Positions 1 to 10,120 of a DNA stretch of 64,000 nucleotides are shown piece after piece; position 1 is the first letter of the stretch; every line of letters begins with the position of its first letter. Both the position numbers and the translations under genes were made by a program. The stretch covers positions 1 to 64,000 of the forward strand of contig JALERH010000172.1 of assembly GCA_022764275.1 (NCBI GenBank), given 5' to 3'. This DNA comes from Blautia sp. (GTDB taxonomy: Bacteria > Bacillota > Clostridia > Lachnospirales > Lachnospiraceae). The notes below the pieces were generated by a model. It did not search any database. It was not told where the DNA came from and was given only the letters and a program-made list of their open reading frames with translations.

Positions 1-165
1 GATTTCCCAGCGCCAGACACACAATAAGCAGAAATGCCATGGTTCGTTTTCTTGCTTTACCCCACATAAAGTTCTCCCGGAAACTATACTCTATTCTATT
101 GTAAAAAAGTGATGGTGAAAATATGCTAAAAAAAGGAAAGAGACGGAATAGAATCCGTCTCCGTT

Positions 166-1716
166 TTACAGCATCGGCGCAAAAAGTCTGAGAATACTCT
201 GCATCGCACGGACAACAATGTTTCTGCCCTTACAGAAATCCAGGCTGATAGGATTGCAGTAATTCAGGGTTTCCATGAAATCACTCTTAATGTCGTCAAT
301 GACTTTGTTTTTATAAATCCAGACACCGTCCTCAAAATGCAGATACAGACTGCGGTAATCCATATTGATGGTGCCCACAACGCCCACCTCATCATCGCAT
401 ACAAAGGATTTTGCATGGAGAAAGCCTGGCTGATACTCATAAATTTTTACGCCTGCCTCCAGAAGCTGTTCATAGTAGGACTGTGTGAGCAGGAACACGA
501 TTTTTTTATCCGGAATGCCCGGTGTCATAATCCGGACATCGATACCACTTTTCGCTGCCAGGCAAAGGGCAGTCATCATCTCATTGTCAATAATCAGATA
601 CGGCGTACAGATGTAAACATACTGCTTTGCACGATTGATGATATTCAGATATACATTTTCACCGACTGTCTCATTATCCAGCGGTGAATCGCAAAATGGC
701 TGAATATATCCGTCACTTTCAAATTCCCCGGGATGGTACGTATGAGGAAGGTAATTTTCGAATTCAACCTTCTCCTTCGAACGTGTCACCACACTCCACA
801 TATGAAGGAACATGGCAGTCATATTCCAGACTGCTTCGCCTTTTAACATCACAGCCGTATCCTTCCAGTGTCCGAAACGCTTTTTCTGGTTGATATACTC
901 ATCTGCCAGATTGATTCCGCCGGTAAAACCCACATAACCGTCTATGATACAGAATTTTCTGTGGTCACGGTTATTCTGGATAATATTCAGAAATGGTCGG
1001 AAGGGGTTAAAGACTTCACATTTGATTCCCTTTGCCCTCAGCTGCTCGTAATACTTATGCGGAAGAGTCGTGAGGCATCCCATATCGTCGTAGAGTAGGC
1101 GTACATCCACACCTTCCTTTACCTTTCGCTCCAGAATGTCCAGAATGGTCTGCCACATCACACCGTCATGAATGATAAAATATTCGATGAAGATGTAATG
1201 CTTTGCCTGTTCCAGCTCTCTCACCAGTACCGGAAACATATCATCTCCCACCTGGAAATATTCTGCTGTTGTATTTTCATAAGCCGGATAACCGGAGTTA
1301 TTTCGAATATAGTCAGACTGCACACAGATGGACGGGTCCTCCGCTTCCAGCCTTTCATGAATTCCTTCATCTTCTACAAGATAGTCCCTTGTCTGATCCA
1401 GCATATCAGCGAAACGGTTTTCCATATATGTCGCCACACGGGACTGTCCGAATACGAGATAAAGCACAAGACCAAAAACCGGCAGGCAAAGAATCAGCAT
1501 GGTCCAGGCAAGCTTGTAAGAAGGATTGATTTTCCGGTTCACGATCCACAGAACGATCACAATGCTCAGTACATCAAGTCCAAATGAAATATATTTTGAG
1601 TATCCGGCCAGGCGAAAAAAGATGGTCAGCAGCCAGCCGAGCTGTACCGCCATAGCAATTATCACATAGAAAATCCGGTTAAACAAAAGCTTTGATATTT
1701 TTTTCAATATCATCAT
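166..1716 (-). CDS. cls: Cardiolipin synthase (phospholipase D family)
   Basis: 516 aa ORF with N-terminal TM segments and two HKD motifs (HRKFCIIDG, HAKSFVCDD). Confidence 0.93.
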   Translation of the reverse strand: MMILKKISKLLFNRIFYVIIAMAVQLGWLLTIFFRLAGYSKYISFGLDVLSIVIVLWIVNRKINPSYKLAWTMLILCLPVFGLVLYLVFGQSRVATYMENRFADMLDQTRDYLVEDEGIHERLEAEDPSICVQSDYIRNNSGYPAYENTTAEYFQVGDDMFPVLVRELEQAKHYIFIEYFIIHDGVMWQTILDILERKVKEGVDVRLLYDDMGCLTTLPHKYYEQLRAKGIKCEVFNPFRPFLNIIQNNRDHRKFCIIDGYVGFTGGINLADEYINQKKRFGHWKDTAVMLKGEAVWNMTAMFLHMWSVVTRSKEKVEFENYLPHTYHPGEFESDGYIQPFCDSPLDNETVGENVYLNIINRAKQYVYICTPYLIIDNEMMTALCLAAKSGIDVRIMTPGIPDKKIVFLLTQSYYEQLLEAGVKIYEYQPGFLHAKSFVCDDEVGVVGTINMDYRSLYLHFEDGVWIYKNKVIDDIKSDFMETLNYCNPISLDFCKGRNIVVRAMQSILRLFAPML

Positions 1717-1765
1717 AAAAGATGTCTTCCTCCCCTTCGCACGTCCATGTCCTTCTTAGTTAAAA

Positions 1766-1790
1766 ATCCCTGACTGATGCAGTCAGGGAT
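1766..1790 (-). terminator. Rho-independent terminator (possibly bidirectional) between rpsU and cls
   Basis: Perfect 10-bp stem ATCCCTGACT-gatgc-AGTCAGGGAT, flanked by an A run on the left and a T run on the right. Confidence 0.85.
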
Positions 1791-1803
1791 TTTTTGCGCA
1801 CAA

Positions 1804-1980
1804 TTAATTATATTTACGTTTTCTTGCGGCTTCAGATTTTTTCTTACGACGAACGCTTGGTTTCTCGTAATGCTCTCTCTTGCGGATTTCCTGCTGAATT
1901 CCTGCTTTAGCACAGCTTCTCTTAAATCTGCGAAGAGCGCTATCTAAAGTCTCGTTTTCTTTTACGATAACGTTTGACAT
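1804..1980 (-). CDS. rpsU: 30S ribosomal protein S21
   Basis: 58 aa [58 protein letters not shown]; start trimmed from the longer ORF. Confidence 0.96.
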   Translation of the reverse strand: MSNVIVKENETLDSALRRFKRSCAKAGIQQEIRKREHYEKPSVRRKKKSEAARKRKYN

Positions 1981-2126
1981 AGACTCACACCTAACCTCCC
2001 TCCAGTTGTAGATTGTGCTTAAATACAACTGTCTGGGTATTTTTCTTGCACGAACATCATTATATATCATTCACTTCGAGTTCGTCAACAACTTTTGGCT
2101 AATTTTGCAAAAAAGTTGTAAAATTT

Positions 2127-4766
2127 TTATTTCAGCTGACCTTCCAGGATTCCGGCAGCTGCATCCACGGCTTCCTGTGCCTTTTCCGGATTCTTACCGC
2201 CGGCCTGTGCCATGTTCGGACGTCCGCCGCCGCCACCGCCAACGATTGCTGCAACTGCCTTGATCAGATTTCCTGCATGGGCACCTGCTTTCTGTGCGGC
2301 ATCTGTCACCATGGAAAGAAGATTTACTTTTCCGCCGTTTACTCCGGCCAGAACGACTACACCTTCCCCAAGCTTCTCCTTCAGCTGATCGCCCAGATCA
2401 CGAAGGCCGTTCATATCCACGCCTTCTACCTTTGCAGCCAGAAGCTTCACACCATTGACTTCTACAACTTTATCCATCACGTTTCCAAGAGCGCCCTGAG
2501 CCAGTTTGCTCTTTAAGGATTCGTTCTCGCCTGCAAGAGCCTTTACCTCGCCCTGCAGATGTCCGATCTTTTCTACAATCTCAGACGGATTTGCCTTCAG
2601 AGCCTTCGCAGCCTCCAGAAGCAATTCCTCCTGTTTCCGGTAATATTCCAGAACGCCATTGCCGGTCAGTGCCTCGATACGGCGCACGCCCGCTGCGATA
2701 CCGGACTCGGATACGATCTTGAACAGCATGATGGAGCTTGTATTGGAAACATGGGTACCGCCACAAAGTTCTTTTGAGAAATCGCCCATGGATACCACAC
2801 GTACCTTCTGGGAATATTTTTCGCCAAACAGTGCCATAGCGCCGGATTTTTTTGCCTCTTCGATGTCCATGATATCCGTGGTAACCGGCAGTGCTGCCTG
2901 GATTTCTTCGTTTACAAGCTTCTCAACCTTTTCAATTTCCTCTGCCGTCATAGCCTGGAAATGAGCAAAGTCAAAGCGCAGTCTGTCCGGAGTTACCAGT
3001 GAACCCTTCTGCTCTACATGGGAACCAAGCACGGTCTTTAATGCTTTCTGCAGAAGATGTGTAGCACTGTGGTTCTTTTCCGTATCTTTTCTGGCAGCGG
3101 TATCTACCTTCAGGGAAACAGTCTCGCCTGTAGAGATCATGCCGGATTCCATATAACCTACATGACCAAATTTGCCTCCGCGAAGCTTAATGGTATCCTC
3201 AACCACAAATTTTCCATTTGCAGTCTCGATCACACCACTATCACCTTCCTGACCGCCCATGGTCGCATAGAAAGGAGTCTTTTCTACGAAAACAGTACCT
3301 CTCTGTCCTTCCATCAGGGAGCCTGCGATTTCTGTCTCAGTTGTAAGGACAGTCACCTTCGACTCAAAGCTCAGATGGTCATATCCCACAAATTCAGTGG
3401 TAATGGATGTGTCAATCTCATCGTAAACCGTTGCATCGGCACCCATATAGTTCGTCACTTCACGAGCCTCACGTGCTTTGGTACGCTGCTCATCCATCGC
3501 TTTATGGAAGCCGTCCTCATCCACCTCGTAACCTTTTTCCTCCAGGATTTCCTTTGTCAGATCCAGAGGGAATCCATAGGTATCATATAACTTGAACGCA
3601 TTTTCTCCGGAAAGTACTTTTTCTCCGGCAGACTTCATCTCATCTTCCATCTCGGAAAGGATACGAAGTCCCTGGTCAATAGTCTTGTTAAACTGATTTT
3701 CCTCATTGGTAAGAACATTGAAGATAAATTCTTTCTTTTCTTCCAGTTCCGGATATCCGTCTTTGGAACCATCAATTACCTCTGCACTTAATTTTGCAAG
3801 GAAGGTTCCTTCGATTCCCAGAAGACGTCCATGTCTTGCAGCACGGCGAATCAGACGACGAAGCACGTATCCGCGGCCCTCGTTGGTCGGCATGATTCCA
3901 TCAGAAATCATGAACGTAGCAGAACGGATATGGTCTGTGATCAGACGGATGGACACATCATCCTCGTGATGTACTCCATATTCCTTGCCAGCAATCTGGC
4001 ATACCAGGTTACGCAGGGAACAGATGGTATCCACATCAAAAATGGAGTCCACATCCTGAACCACAACTGCAAGACGCTCCAGGCCCATTCCGGTATCGAT
4101 GTTTTTCTGTTTCAGTTCTGTGTAGTTGCCATTGCCATCGTTTTCAAACTGAGTAAACACGTCGTTCCATACTTCTATATAGCGGTCACAGTCACAGCCA
4201 ACCGTACAGCCCGGTTTGCCGCAGCCGTATTTTTCTCCGCGGTCGTAGTAGATTTCAGAACATGGGCCGCATGGACCTGCGCCGTGCTCCCAGAAGTTGT
4301 CTTCTTTTCCAAAACGGAAAATACGCTCTGCCGGGATACCGATCTCTTTATTCCAGATCTCATATGCTTCATTATCATCCGTGTAAACAGATGGATAGAG
4401 ACGGTTCGGATCAAGACCTACCACTTCTGTCAGGAATTCCCAGGACCAGTGCAGAGCTTCTCTTTTAAAATAGTCGCCAAAAGAAAAGTTGCCAAGCATC
4501 TCAAAGAAAGTACCGTGACGTGCGGTTTTTCCAACGTTTTCAATATCACCTGTACGAATACATTTCTGACAGGTGGACACTCTTGTGCGGGGCGGTTTTT
4601 CCGCACCTGTAAAATATGGTTTCAGCGGAGTCATACCTGCATTGATCAGCAGGACGCTCTTATCACCCTGTGGTACCAGGGGAAAACTTTTCATGACAAG
4701 ATGACCTTTACTCTCCATGAAGTCCAGAAACATCTTTCGAAGCTCATTTACTCCGTATTTTTTCAT
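2127..4766 (-). CDS. alaS: Alanine--tRNA ligase
   Basis: Full-length AlaRS; MKKYGVNELRKMFLDFMESKGH start, HSATHLLQKAL and CGGTH motifs; start trimmed to 4766. Confidence 0.97.
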   Translation of the reverse strand: MKKYGVNELRKMFLDFMESKGHLVMKSFPLVPQGDKSVLLINAGMTPLKPYFTGAEKPPRTRVSTCQKCIRTGDIENVGKTARHGTFFEMLGNFSFGDYFKREALHWSWEFLTEVVGLDPNRLYPSVYTDDNEAYEIWNKEIGIPAERIFRFGKEDNFWEHGAGPCGPCSEIYYDRGEKYGCGKPGCTVGCDCDRYIEVWNDVFTQFENDGNGNYTELKQKNIDTGMGLERLAVVVQDVDSIFDVDTICSLRNLVCQIAGKEYGVHHEDDVSIRLITDHIRSATFMISDGIMPTNEGRGYVLRRLIRRAARHGRLLGIEGTFLAKLSAEVIDGSKDGYPELEEKKEFIFNVLTNEENQFNKTIDQGLRILSEMEDEMKSAGEKVLSGENAFKLYDTYGFPLDLTKEILEEKGYEVDEDGFHKAMDEQRTKAREAREVTNYMGADATVYDEIDTSITTEFVGYDHLSFESKVTVLTTETEIAGSLMEGQRGTVFVEKTPFYATMGGQEGDSGVIETANGKFVVEDTIKLRGGKFGHVGYMESGMISTGETVSLKVDTAARKDTEKNHSATHLLQKALKTVLGSHVEQKGSLVTPDRLRFDFAHFQAMTAEEIEKVEKLVNEEIQAALPVTTDIMDIEEAKKSGAMALFGEKYSQKVRVVSMGDFSKELCGGTHVSNTSSIMLFKIVSESGIAAGVRRIEALTGNGVLEYYRKQEELLLEAAKALKANPSEIVEKIGHLQGEVKALAGENESLKSKLAQGALGNVMDKVVEVNGVKLLAAKVEGVDMNGLRDLGDQLKEKLGEGVVVLAGVNGGKVNLLSMVTDAAQKAGAHAGNLIKAVAAIVGGGGGGRPNMAQAGGKNPEKAQEAVDAAAGILEGQLK

Positions 4767-4851
4767 TTCTAATCTCCTCCTACGCTGTAAGAATTGCCGG
4801 GTCACACTGTTTCCCGGCAGTTACCATTAAAGTACATCATAGCATATCTTC

Positions 4852-6081
4852 TTACTTAGCGCAAACTTTATTAAATTTTTTCTTTCCTCTTTTCAGAACT
4901 ACGCCGTCACCCTGAAGAGTCTCTCTGGAAACGGTATAGCGGATATCCGTGATCTTTTCGCCGTCGATGGATACACCGCCCTGTTCAATGGCACGGCGTC
5001 CTTCGGAACGGGTCGGTACCAGTTCCGCTTTCACGAGCATGGAGATCAGATCAATGGTTCCATCTTCCGCAAAATCTTCTGCAGAAAGCTCGGTAGTCGG
5101 CATATGATCAGTGTTAGCTCCTCCTGCAAACAGTGCCTGAGCGCCAGTCTGTGCTTTTTTTGCCTCTTCTGTTCCATGAACCAGCTCGGTAAGATGGAAA
5201 GCAAGAATCTCTTTTGCCTTGTTCAACTGGCTTCCTTCCCATTTTTCCATCTCCTGGATTTCTTCCAGCGGAATAAAGGTAAGAAGCTTCATGCATTTGA
5301 TTACATCGGCATCGTTTACATTTCTCCAGTACTGGTAGAAATCAAACGGGGAAGTCTTGTTTGGATCCAGCCATACAGCGCCGGATTCGGTTTTGCCCAT
5401 CTTCTTGCCCTCAGAATTCAGAAGCAGGGTAATGGTCATCGCGTAAGCATCTTTACCCAGTTTACGACGGATGAGTTCGGTGCCGCCCAGCATATTGCTC
5501 CACTGGTCATCACCTCCGAACTGCATGCAGCAGCCGTATTTCTGGAACAGCATGTAAAAGTCGTAGCTCTGCATGATCATGTAGTTGAATTCCAGGAAGC
5601 TTAATCCACGTTCCATACGCTGTTTGTAGCACTCTGCAGTAAGCATACGGTTTACGGAAAAATGTGCTCCCACTTCTCTTAACAGTTCAATGTAATTCAG
5701 GTTCATGAGCCAGTCAGCGTTGTTTACCATCAAAGCTTTCCCGTCAGAGAAGTCAATAAAGTGTTCCATTTGTTTTTTGAAGCAGTCAATGTTGTGCTGA
5801 ATGGTTTCTTTTGTCAGCATTTTACGCATATCGGTTTTTCCGGAAGGATCCCCGATCATACCGGTACCGCCGCCAAGCAGGGCGATTGGTCTGTTTCCTG
5901 CCATCTGCAGACGTTTCATCAGGCACAGTGCCATAAAGTGGCCTACATGAAGGCTGTCTGCCGTAGGGTCAAAGCCGATATAAAATGTGGCTTTTCCATT
6001 GTTTACAAGCTCTTTGATTTCATCCTCGTCTGTCACCTGTGCGATGAGGCCGCGTGCTTTCAGTTCTTCCCAAACTGTCAT
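4852..6081 (-). CDS. tyrS: Tyrosine--tRNA ligase
   Basis: 409 aa class I aaRS with HVGH and KMGKTESG (KMSKS-like) motifs and a C-terminal S4-like domain. Confidence 0.97.
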   Translation of the reverse strand: MTVWEELKARGLIAQVTDEDEIKELVNNGKATFYIGFDPTADSLHVGHFMALCLMKRLQMAGNRPIALLGGGTGMIGDPSGKTDMRKMLTKETIQHNIDCFKKQMEHFIDFSDGKALMVNNADWLMNLNYIELLREVGAHFSVNRMLTAECYKQRMERGLSFLEFNYMIMQSYDFYMLFQKYGCCMQFGGDDQWSNMLGGTELIRRKLGKDAYAMTITLLLNSEGKKMGKTESGAVWLDPNKTSPFDFYQYWRNVNDADVIKCMKLLTFIPLEEIQEMEKWEGSQLNKAKEILAFHLTELVHGTEEAKKAQTGAQALFAGGANTDHMPTTELSAEDFAEDGTIDLISMLVKAELVPTRSEGRRAIEQGGVSIDGEKITDIRYTVSRETLQGDGVVLKRGKKKFNKVCAK

Positions 6082-6129
6082 TTTCCTTTTCCTCCTGAAA
6101 CTAATATGTTATTATCCATTGAAATAAAA

Positions 6130-6490
6130 AATCCCCGGTTCCATGTCCCTTTAGGACGAGAACCGGGTCCCGTGATACCACCTAATTTCGCAGAAGACTC
6201 GCATCTTCTGCCTCCGTAAGTGACGCATTCAGATTCAAGTCGAACGCACGTGAGACTTGGCGCGCGATTCTGGTCAGCTTAAGCTGACATCTTTCTTCTC
6301 CGACTGAGATAAATGATCACCCCAGCGCGATAACGGGCGCCGCTCCGCTGCAGCCTACTGATCGTCAAAACGTTCGGTGCAAAGCTCCGGGATGTATTCA
6401 CACAGGTTCCACAGGTGCCTCTCACCAGCCGGCAGCTCTCTGTCTGCTTTCCCAATGCTACTCTTTCCCTTCAAAGCCTTTGTCATTTGA
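6130..6490 (-). ncRNA. T-box leader of tyrS, tyrosine specifier
   Basis: On the minus strand: T-box sequence AGGTGGTATCACGGG, a CCCGGTTC...GAACCGGGGATTTTTT terminator, and a specifier-loop context GAATACATCC with UAC (Tyr) at 6394-6396. Confidence 0.93.
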
Positions 6491-6498
6491 TACTTGCA

Positions 6499-6527
6499 AG
6501 TATACAAAGGCGTTTGAAATTTGTCAA
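6499..6527 (-). promoter_or_regulatory. SigA promoter for the tyrS T-box transcript
   Basis: TTGACA-N17-TATACT on the minus strand (-35 6522-6527, -10 6499-6504). Confidence 0.8.
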
Positions 6528-8236
6528 GTTTTTTCTTTCATTGGCGCCCAGACGCCGTTTTGTTCAAAGGAAACGGCTGCATTTTTGGCATCCTCCACCA
6601 GTTTGGGGTCATATCCCAGCATATCCAGGAGCCGAATGGCGTTTCTGGTGGTTGCCCGGCCTTTTTTGAGAATGTAGTCAAATATCACCTTTTTCTCCCT
6701 GACATCTTCGGAGAAATGATAATTCGTGTAAATTCCGTCCAGGATATAGCTGAGCTCAATATCATGCGTTGCCGCAAAGGGCAGTACCCACTTTCTCGAC
6801 AGTTCCTTCAGGATTCTGGAGGATGCCGCGATCCGTTCAATGGTATTGGTACCGCGCAGCACCTCATCAATGATGCAAAGAAGGGGTTCCTCTTTCTTTG
6901 ACTCATCCAGAATTCTCTTCAATGATTTGATCTCCACGATAAAATAGCTCTCTCCTCCGGACAGATCATCCCGAAGTGCCATGGAGGTCATGACCTTAAG
7001 AAATGGAGCGCGATAGGAAGCACAGGTACAGGTGCAGATCGTCTGAGCAAGAATGCTGTTAACTGCCACATTTTTCAGAAACGTAGATTTTCCCGAAGCA
7101 TTTGACCCGGTAACCAGAATCCCTCCTGACACATGGATGCTGTTTGCCACTGCCTCATGAAGGAGAGGATGGTACAGGTCTTCCACATCGAGGGTAATCT
7201 TTCCCTGATTCCCGGGAACGAACTGCGGTCTGCACTGCAGAGACAGCATTTCCCGGAAAGAGGACACAGAAATGGCGGCATCCAGCTCTCCGATGTTATC
7301 CAGAAGCTCTGTAATCTTATCCGTTTTTCCCTGTATTTCGCGCAGAAGACTGTTGTAAATCAGGATGTCCACGTGGAATACCATACGCACATAATCCATG
7401 AAGACCTGTAGAAGATCTCCTCCGTCCGAGGTTTTACCAGTAAGAAAAAATGCTTTCCTTCGAATCTTACGAAATGCCTGCTTCCCGTCTGAGATGGCAT
7501 CCATCTGTTTTTTTACCTCAGGCCATTTTACTTTCTCCATATCATCAGCAGCGGACAGCATTCCAAACAAATGCGCGAAACAGTCCAGATATGCTTCAAT
7601 CAGTTTTCGATCCCTGCCCGTATAGTAGATGACAATGTTCACGATCATCAGAACCATCAGAAGGAAAAAGCCCAGCACCGGGTAAACGAAAAGTGCTGCC
7701 GCAAGGCTTCCCAAAAGCAATGCCAGCATCACGATATGGATTCCCACAGAGGCTTTTGGCGCCTCATTCAGCTCCAGCACCGTATCGGAAAGAGAACCCA
7801 GGCGTGTTTTTCCTACTTTTGAAAGAAGAAGCTGCATTTCCTCCCTTTCTTTCGCATGGGAGGAAAAAAAGTCGATCAGCCTCTCTCTGTCGTCAACCTC
7901 CTCCTGGGAAAACAGGGGCCTGCGCATCATGTCATACAGGACATCTTCTCCCGGTGAGGACATCGTCTGATTTACCATCTGATAAACACGATCCATATCC
8001 AGATCGTTCCACGTAATATCGTCAATCACAAATTCCTGCCGGCATCTACGACGGAAATAGTGAGAGATTTTCTCCATATCACCGGTCTCATACTGCCGTT
8101 CGGAAGGCGCTCCGTAGTTACGCCTTATATTTCTCAGAATGGTTTTCTTTCGCTTTCTTTCTTCATAAAAGATCCAGATGATAAACAGCAGGACAAGGCC
8201 TGCTGCTATCAAGAACGTGGTCATATATGGATTCAT
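6524..8236 (-). CDS. MutS-like ATPase (MutS domain V family membrane protein)
   Basis: N-terminal TM segments, Walker A GSNASGKSTFLK, Walker B LLCIIDEVLRGTNTIER, ATHDIEL. Confidence 0.85.
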   Translation of the reverse strand: MNPYMTTFLIAAGLVLLFIIWIFYEERKRKKTILRNIRRNYGAPSERQYETGDMEKISHYFRRRCRQEFVIDDITWNDLDMDRVYQMVNQTMSSPGEDVLYDMMRRPLFSQEEVDDRERLIDFFSSHAKEREEMQLLLSKVGKTRLGSLSDTVLELNEAPKASVGIHIVMLALLLGSLAAALFVYPVLGFFLLMVLMIVNIVIYYTGRDRKLIEAYLDCFAHLFGMLSAADDMEKVKWPEVKKQMDAISDGKQAFRKIRRKAFFLTGKTSDGGDLLQVFMDYVRMVFHVDILIYNSLLREIQGKTDKITELLDNIGELDAAISVSSFREMLSLQCRPQFVPGNQGKITLDVEDLYHPLLHEAVANSIHVSGGILVTGSNASGKSTFLKNVAVNSILAQTICTCTCASYRAPFLKVMTSMALRDDLSGGESYFIVEIKSLKRILDESKKEEPLLCIIDEVLRGTNTIERIAASSRILKELSRKWVLPFAATHDIELSYILDGIYTNYHFSEDVREKKVIFDYILKKGRATTRNAIRLLDMLGYDPKLVEDAKNAAVSFEQNGVWAPMKEKT

Positions 8237-8258
8237 TTCTGCTCCTTATTTTGTATCA

Positions 8259-9614
8259 TCAAACCCAGTCTACAAAGAAGATGTGATCTTTATACTGTTC
8301 ATATTCTACCTTATCAAAGCTGAGAGGCTGTTTCCAGAAGGAACTGTCCATCATGAAATACATGTAGTTAAAGTCCTTTGTCTGGAATCCATTTATGACT
8401 CTCTTTTTGTTATTCAATACATAATCATTAAAAACGATCAGCGCTTTCTGTGCTGCAGAATAAGCAAGTTCCCGGTTCTCAAACTGACCGTTCAGACGTT
8501 TTAACAGTGCTCCGTCTGTGACTACGGAATACTGTGGGAAAGTGGTACCCTGATAGATCACGTAACGTACAGAGGATGGGAATTCCTTATCTGCCTTAAT
8601 CGTTCGGTTCAGAACGCACAGGGCAACTGCCTCCATTCCCTCTTCACCCTGATCACCGGCTTCAGCTTCACAAAATGCAGCCAGAAGATCCAGGTCTGAT
8701 TTTGTACCATCCGCAATACCCGGATGAATCTTATACTCATTCATGAGGGTATAGTTTCTGCAGTTTTTTTCATCATAGGCGGTGAAGGTGATAGAGGCTG
8801 ACTTCTCCGCAGCAATCCCATTCGCATCAAAGATATAGGTCTTACCGTCGATGGTTGCCGTTTTGCTGACATACATGACTCCCTTGGAGCTGAAATAATA
8901 CTGATTTCCATTGACGGCCAGCCAGCCAGTCGCAGCACGCCCGTTTTTCATACTGAAATAATAGCGGTTGCTGCCTACGGTTCCAAATCCCTTCTGATAA
9001 CGGACACCTGTTGTTTTGGAAAAATAGTAATAGTAGTTTCCAATTTTCTGAAGTCCTGTATACATATATCCGGTGGACTTGTCAAAATAGTAGGCCTCCC
9101 CTTTGGAATTCTTATACAGACCCACTATCATCTTGCCGGTTTCCTCATCAAAATAGCGCTTTCGGCCCTGACTGTCAGTCATCCAGCCCTTTGCCATGAT
9201 TCCGTTACCGCTGGTAAAATAATATTTACTTCCCGAAAGAGTCAGCCAGCCGCGGGTAAGAAGCCCCGTTTTTTTGTTAAAATAGCGGGTGTTTCCTTTA
9301 CTGTCGGACATAAATCCGGTCACCATTGCTCCTGTTCCACTGGTAAAGTAGCGGATCTTGCGGCCTTTTTCATCCCTCTGCCAGCCTTTTAACTGGACAC
9401 CTGTCTTCGGATCAAAATAATATTTCTTTTTATTTAAGGTCAGCCAGCCTTTCTGTTTACTACCGTCCGCATTTATGTAGTATGTCTTCCCGTTAATGGT
9501 CTTAAATCCGGCTGTGGCAGCATCTGCCGTCTTTGCCGGTACCAGTGCCAGGAATAAAAGTGCAGCCAGAAGCAGCAGCCAGGTACTGATCCCTCTTTTT
9601 TTGTACTCTTTCAT
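8259..9614 (-). CDS. Secreted cell-wall-binding-repeat protein with C-terminal SleB-type cell wall hydrolase domain
   Basis: Signal peptide, about ten ~20-aa repeats of the type (K/R)YYF..G....GW, and a C-terminal LLAAFCEAEAGDQGEEGMEAVALCVLNR typical of Hydrolase_2/SleB. Confidence 0.85.
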   Translation of the reverse strand: MKEYKKRGISTWLLLLAALLFLALVPAKTADAATAGFKTINGKTYYINADGSKQKGWLTLNKKKYYFDPKTGVQLKGWQRDEKGRKIRYFTSGTGAMVTGFMSDSKGNTRYFNKKTGLLTRGWLTLSGSKYYFTSGNGIMAKGWMTDSQGRKRYFDEETGKMIVGLYKNSKGEAYYFDKSTGYMYTGLQKIGNYYYYFSKTTGVRYQKGFGTVGSNRYYFSMKNGRAATGWLAVNGNQYYFSSKGVMYVSKTATIDGKTYIFDANGIAAEKSASITFTAYDEKNCRNYTLMNEYKIHPGIADGTKSDLDLLAAFCEAEAGDQGEEGMEAVALCVLNRTIKADKEFPSSVRYVIYQGTTFPQYSVVTDGALLKRLNGQFENRELAYSAAQKALIVFNDYVLNNKKRVINGFQTKDFNYMYFMMDSSFWKQPLSFDKVEYEQYKDHIFFVDWV

Positions 9615-9699
9615 AAACCAGTCTCCATTTCCCCCATTTTTCGTATTTCTGATTTGTGTCATTTTTTTTGCAAAAATTACAAAATTGTTACATGCTTAT

Positions 9700-9728
9700 A
9701 TTATATCCAAATACCCTCTTACTGTCAA
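9700..9728 (-). promoter_or_regulatory. Consensus SigA promoter for the SleB-type hydrolase gene
   Basis: TTGACA-N17-TATAAT on the minus strand (-35 9723-9728, -10 9700-9705). Confidence 0.8.
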
Positions 9729-9738
9729 CTAATTTGTA

Positions 9739-9766
9739 ACATCCCCCCTGTCCCACTCATATGATG
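9739..9766 (+). promoter_or_regulatory. Putative SigK-like promoter of the Cys-rich protein gene
   Basis: AACA (-35) then 17 nt then CATATGATG (-10), close to mACm-N16/17-CATAnnnTA. Confidence 0.4.
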
Positions 9767-9796
9767 GAGTGTAAACAAAACTTGGAGGATTTTAAC

Positions 9797-10075
9797 ATGA
9801 GTGATTTAGCTGCTACAAACTGTGGATGCGGCGAGGAAAGAACAGGCTGCGGATGTGACAATAACTGTGGATGCAACAATGGATGCGGCAACTGGGGCAT
9901 GGGCAACTGGGGCGGAAATTGCTGCAATATCATCTGGATCATCATCCTGCTTTCCTTCTGCGGCGGAAACAACTGGGGAAATAACTGCGGATGCAACCAC
10001 GGCAATGGTGACTGCTGCTGGATCATCATCATCCTTCTGCTTCTGTGTGGATGCGGCAACGGATTTGGATGCTGA
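9797..10075 (+). CDS. Small Cys/Gly/Asn-rich protein ('high-cysteine' type), possible spore/envelope component
   Basis: MSDLAATNCGCGEERTGCGCDNNCGCNNGCGNWGMGNWGGNCCNIIWIIILLSFCGG...CCWIIIILLLLCGCGNGFGC; RBS TTGGAGGA upstream; terminator directly downstream. Confidence 0.85.
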   Translation: MSDLAATNCGCGEERTGCGCDNNCGCNNGCGNWGMGNWGGNCCNIIWIIILLSFCGGNNWGNNCGCNHGNGDCCWIIIILLLLCGCGNGFGC

Positions 10076-10087
10076 TATCATCACGCC

Positions 10088-10120
10088 GGGCAGAGGTTAA
10101 CTCCTCTGCCCGCTTTTTTT
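10088..10120 (+). terminator. Rho-independent terminator downstream of the Cys-rich gene
   Basis: GGGCAGAGG-ttaact-CCTCTGCCC stem followed by GCTTTTTTT. Confidence 0.9.

Noticed and set aside
3831-4772. 313-aa plus-strand ORF
   Set aside because: Antisense shadow of alaS.
9040-9520. Tandem repeats in DNA
   Set aside because: They are the protein-level cell-wall-binding repeats of the 8259-9614 CDS, not a CRISPR or independent DNA repeat.
9757-10100. Pro- and Ala-rich ORFs in other frames over the Cys-rich gene (9757..10059, 9806..10084, 9822..10100)
   Set aside because: Frame shadows of the repetitive Cys/Gly coding sequence; the 9797 frame has the RBS and a consistent small protein.
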